36,238 nt of DNA, from positions 1-36,238 of the forward strand of contig NZ_JASPDO010000024.1 of assembly GCF_030230605.1 (NCBI RefSeq). Direction: 5' to 3'. Both the position numbers and the translations under genes were made by a program. The notes under the pieces are model-generated. The model did no database searches, was not told the DNA's origin, and saw nothing but the letters and a program-made list of their open reading frames with translations. The stretch is from Brevibacterium sp. UMB1308A. Its GTDB lineage: Bacteria; Actinomycetota; Actinomycetes; Actinomycetales; Brevibacteriaceae. This document shows, piece after piece, positions 34,093 through 36,238 of this stretch. The first letter of the stretch is position 1; every line of letters begins with the position of its first letter.

Positions 34093-35046
34093 TTAGCGAA
34101 CGGTTTCTGGGTCGATCCCGGCTTCGGCCAGAATTTCGTCTACTTCATCTTCCACGTCGACGTTAGGGTCCGGTGCCGAGGTGTCCTCGGATTCTGAAGG
34201 TGTGTCAGGTTCCGCTGCCGCCGGTTCGTCCTCAGCGATCTCTTCTTCTGGTTCTTCTTCGATGGTGATGATTTGGATGCCCTCGTTGGGGTCCGGAGTT
34301 TCATCACCGAAGAGAACGTTGGTGCGCTGCGCGGTTCGGCGGGCCAGTTGTTCGTATTTGTCACCGGTTTCGGTGTCGCCTTGAGCACGCAGGATGTCGG
34401 CATACATGCTTAAGAGTCGCACCGCTGACCCGGGGGCGTGCCCAGTGAAGCCTTGTGCTTCGATCAGGGATTTTGCGGCGGGCAGGTTGTCGAGGTCCAT
34501 GTGGGCCCCAGCTACAACGAGCACGAATTCGATCCAAGTCTGTGGGTCGAAGTCCGACTGTTTCGCTTCTGCGAACATGTCGAGAGCTTTTTGGGGTTTT
34601 TCACGTCCGCGTTCTGCGTCTGCGATCACTGGAACGTTTTCGGTCGCGCCGGTGATGCGTTTGTGGGTACGAAGCTCCCTTAAGGCTTCCTCGTACTTGC
34701 CGAGGCGGTAGGCGACGAGTCCCAAGGCTTCGCGGGTTGCAGCGATTCGTCCGGCGGATTCGACAGCGTAACGGGCGTGCTGATACGCAGTCTCAGGGTC
34801 TGAATCGATGAGGGTTCCGGCGGCTGCCAGGTGATTGGATACAACTTCCCGGTGCTCGCGGGAAAGTGGAGAGAGCTGTTGGAGAACGGGCCCTGAAAGG
34901 ATGCGCCCTGTGACGCCTTCCGGAAGTTCAGGTTCTTTCATTTTCCGAGGTCGGTCATAACCTCGGGAGTGTTTTCCGGGCTGTTGCTGGCGTCGTTTGT
35001 CTTGTCCGCCACGACGCGCTGGGCGACGTCCCTTGAACTTGTTCAC
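34093..35046 (-). CDS. TPR-like repeat protein
   Basis: A 317-residue soluble protein with three parts. A very basic N-terminal tail (about 1-37, many Arg/Lys/Gln) could bind nucleic acid or the ribosome. A helical repeat region (about 60-230) contains TPR-like units such as AYQHARYAVESAGRIAATREALGLVAYRLGKYEEAL. A strongly acidic C-terminal third (about 250-317) is rich in Glu/Asp/Pro and probably disordered. It corresponds to Rv1691 in the mycobacterial block. GTG at 35046 has a CGGAGTG site. The opposite charges of the two ends are notable; the role is unknown. Confidence 0.82.
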   Translation of the reverse strand: MNKFKGRRPARRGGQDKRRQQQPGKHSRGYDRPRKMKEPELPEGVTGRILSGPVLQQLSPLSREHREVVSNHLAAAGTLIDSDPETAYQHARYAVESAGRIAATREALGLVAYRLGKYEEALRELRTHKRITGATENVPVIADAERGREKPQKALDMFAEAKQSDFDPQTWIEFVLVVAGAHMDLDNLPAAKSLIEAQGFTGHAPGSAVRLLSMYADILRAQGDTETGDKYEQLARRTAQRTNVLFGDETPDPNEGIQIITIEEEPEEEIAEDEPAAAEPDTPSESEDTSAPDPNVDVEDEVDEILAEAGIDPETVR

Positions 35047-35078
35047 TGCACTCCGTTCTTGTCGATCGAACTTATATT

Positions 35079-36098
35079 TTACCCGTGTGTGCGATCAACC
35101 CTCAACGCTGAGAATTCGCGGACGATGTCGGCGGCGCTCTGAGTTGCGCAATGGGCGAAGCCGGTTCCGGCCCACAGGTTGAGCATCTGCGGGTCGTGGG
35201 CATGTGCTTTACGGATTGGTGAGGTCATGTAGTGCACGTGTGGGTATCCCACAATCTGGTCTGCCTCCATGGCGCTGGTGAAGGTGTTTGCGAGTCCGCG
35301 TGCGATCCGTCCGGAGAAGGCTCGGGTTTGAACTGTCCTTGTGAACTCGCCACTGACCAAAGCGTCTGCGTGTGCGGGTTTGGTTCCTGCTTCAGCCGCT
35401 GTGAGGAAGCGCGTTCCTAAAGATACGGCCTGCGCGCCAGCGTCGAGGGCCTGTTGTGCTTGTCGGACAGTACCGATTCCTCCGGCTGCGATAAGAGGTA
35501 CAGACACCTTACGGCGTACTTCTTGTATTAGGTCAGGGAGTACGGTTTGGGTAACTGCGCGGTCTTGTCGATGCACTGAGAGGTGCCCACCTGCATCGGT
35601 TGATTGGACAATGAGAAAGTCGGCGCCAGCTTCAACCGAGCCCACGGCTTCGACCGAATTGGTCACTGTGACGCCCACATAGCAATCAGCTGATTTGATG
35701 CGGCGAATGACTGCGGTGTCTGGCAGTCCAAACGTGAACGTCACTACTTCAGGTGTGTGTTCAAGAACAAGGTCAATCTTGTCGCTGAAGTGGTCGTCGT
35801 TGAACTCCGGAACATCTACTGCTTCGCCAAATTCTCGTTCTAACGCGCTTGCGTAGCGTTTGAGGTCATCGGTGTCTGGCCGAACTGTCTCTGGCACAAA
35901 GAGGTTCGCGTTGAAGGTGTCGGTGAGTGCCCGTGTTTGTGCGAGGGATTGCTCGAAGTCTTCTGGGCTTAAGTAGCCGGCGGCGATGGAGCCAAGTCCT
36001 CCAGCGTTTGTCACTGCGGCTGCGAGTTCTGGTGTTGATGGGCCTCCGGCCATAGGGGCGCACATGATTGGAACACTCAGCGTATCTAGCACATCCAT
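35079..36098 (-). CDS. Nitronate monooxygenase-like flavoprotein
   Basis: A 339-residue FMN-dependent TIM-barrel enzyme of the nitronate monooxygenase family, which oxidises alkyl nitronates; many relatives have other or unknown substrates. Seen: VPIMCAPMAGGPSTPELAAAV at the start, STDAGGHLSVHR with the candidate catalytic His, and the phosphate-binding AAGGIGTVRQAQQALDAGAQAVSLGTRFL. The reading frame stays open upstream to 36200, but that part crosses the rRNA terminator, so I place the start at ATG 36098. No ribosome binding site precedes it; a -10-like element 7 bases upstream suggests a leaderless mRNA. Confidence 0.88.
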   Translation of the reverse strand: MDVLDTLSVPIMCAPMAGGPSTPELAAAVTNAGGLGSIAAGYLSPEDFEQSLAQTRALTDTFNANLFVPETVRPDTDDLKRYASALEREFGEAVDVPEFNDDHFSDKIDLVLEHTPEVVTFTFGLPDTAVIRRIKSADCYVGVTVTNSVEAVGSVEAGADFLIVQSTDAGGHLSVHRQDRAVTQTVLPDLIQEVRRKVSVPLIAAGGIGTVRQAQQALDAGAQAVSLGTRFLTAAEAGTKPAHADALVSGEFTRTVQTRAFSGRIARGLANTFTSAMEADQIVGYPHVHYMTSPIRKAHAHDPQMLNLWAGTGFAHCATQSAADIVREFSALRVDRTHG

Positions 36099-36114
36099 GT
36101 GCGTCAGTATGTCA
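36099..36114 (-). promoter_or_regulatory. Possible extended -10 promoter, leaderless
   Basis: On the minus strand TG-A-CATACT (36114-36106) forms an extended -10 element ending 7 bases before the ATG at 36098. Transcription would then start at or next to the start codon. No -35 match is visible upstream, where the terminator hairpin lies. The absence of a ribosome binding site supports leaderless translation, which is common in actinobacteria. Confidence 0.35.
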
Positions 36115-36123
36115 TGAATATGG

Positions 36124-36159
36124 AAAAGAGGAGGCCACGGCTTCGTGGTCTCCTCTTTT
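36124..36159 (-). terminator. rRNA operon terminator hairpin
   Basis: The 16-base arms AAAAGAGGAGGCCACG (36124-36139) and CGTGGTCTCCTCTTTT (36144-36159) enclose a 4-base loop. There is one mismatch, which would be a G-U pair in plus-strand RNA. On the minus strand the stem ends in a T-rich run. It lies about 15 bases after the 5S rRNA 3' end and before the nitronate monooxygenase gene, so it most likely ends the rRNA operon transcript. Confidence 0.85.
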
Positions 36160-36173
36160 CTTTTACGTTGGTT

Positions 36174-36238
36174 TTGCGGCGGTGTCTTACTCTCCCACAC
36201 TCTCTCGGGTGCAGTACCATCAGCGCTGTCAGGCTTAG
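36174..36238 (-). rRNA. rrf: 5S ribosomal RNA, 3' part (cut by window edge)
   Basis: Read on the minus strand from the window edge, the sequence contains the conserved 5S elements GATGGTACTGCA and GTGTGGGAGAGTA followed by AGACACCGCCGC, the usual 3' end of actinobacterial 5S rRNA. The 5' half lies beyond the window. The 3' end is placed to within a few bases. The rest of the rRNA operon should lie to the right. Confidence 0.93.

Noticed and set aside
36099..36200. Extension of the nitronate monooxygenase to 36200
   Set aside because: The extra residues are read through the rRNA terminator and into the 5S gene. The family N-terminus begins at the ATG at 36098.
1..36238. CRISPR arrays, insertion sequences, prophage or attachment sites
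   Set aside because: No regularly spaced repeats, transposase, integrase other than the housekeeping XerD, or tRNA-associated duplication was seen.

Overview
The window is chromosomal DNA of a mid-GC actinobacterium (roughly 57% GC by eye), most likely a member of the Micrococcales. From 17 kb to the right end the gene order matches the Mycobacterium tuberculosis Rv1691-Rv1713 block from memory: TPR protein, HAD phosphatase, small ORF, tlyA, NAD kinase, recN, steA, steB/mctB, NUDIX, xerD, parA, scpA, scpB, rluB, cmk, der. There are many GTG starts and stop/start overlaps. The right edge enters an rRNA operon: the 3' end of a 5S rRNA gene lies on the minus strand, followed by a strong hairpin terminator. 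No tRNA, CRISPR array, transposase or prophage gene was seen.

Layout. 1-511: no convincing gene, with a pair of direct repeats at the left edge. 512-4691 (+): a membrane-linked alpha/beta hydrolase, an OpgC-like membrane protein and a PLP aminotransferase. 4700-11344: a compact biosynthetic locus. A thioesterase and an Sfp-like phosphopantetheinyl transferase (both minus) are divergent from a 1289-residue Pls/PosA-type nonribosomal peptide synthetase, which is followed 8 bases later by a short M1 zinc aminopeptidase. 11341-16899 (-): GNAT acetyltransferase, MATE transporter, acyl-CoA ligase, thiolase and a FabG-like reductase, read from a promoter with an operator-like palindrome. 16985-36098 (-): the conserved housekeeping block, in which most neighbours overlap by 1-4 bases.

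The most interesting system is the Pls-like locus. The single adenylation domain gives the ten-residue pocket code D-A-E-S-I-G-T-V-V-K when aligned by hand to GrsA. Glu at position 239 is typical of pockets for lysine or ornithine. With one carrier domain, six membrane segments, three tandem C-terminal domains and no ordinary condensation or thioesterase domain, the enzyme resembles epsilon-poly-lysine synthetase. The locus would then supply its own carrier-protein activation (PPTase), a candidate editing or release hydrolase (thioesterase) and a candidate polymer-trimming or self-protection peptidase (M1).

In the housekeeping block three points stand out. ScpA has no ATG, GTG or TTG upstream of its kleisin core and appears to start at CTG inside a CTGA overlap with parA. 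SteA lacks its usual N-terminal domain. The place of pyrG is taken by a glycosyltransferase-like gene. The 9-mer CCGAGGTGG (or its complement) occurs 16 times, far above chance, in three kinds of codon context.
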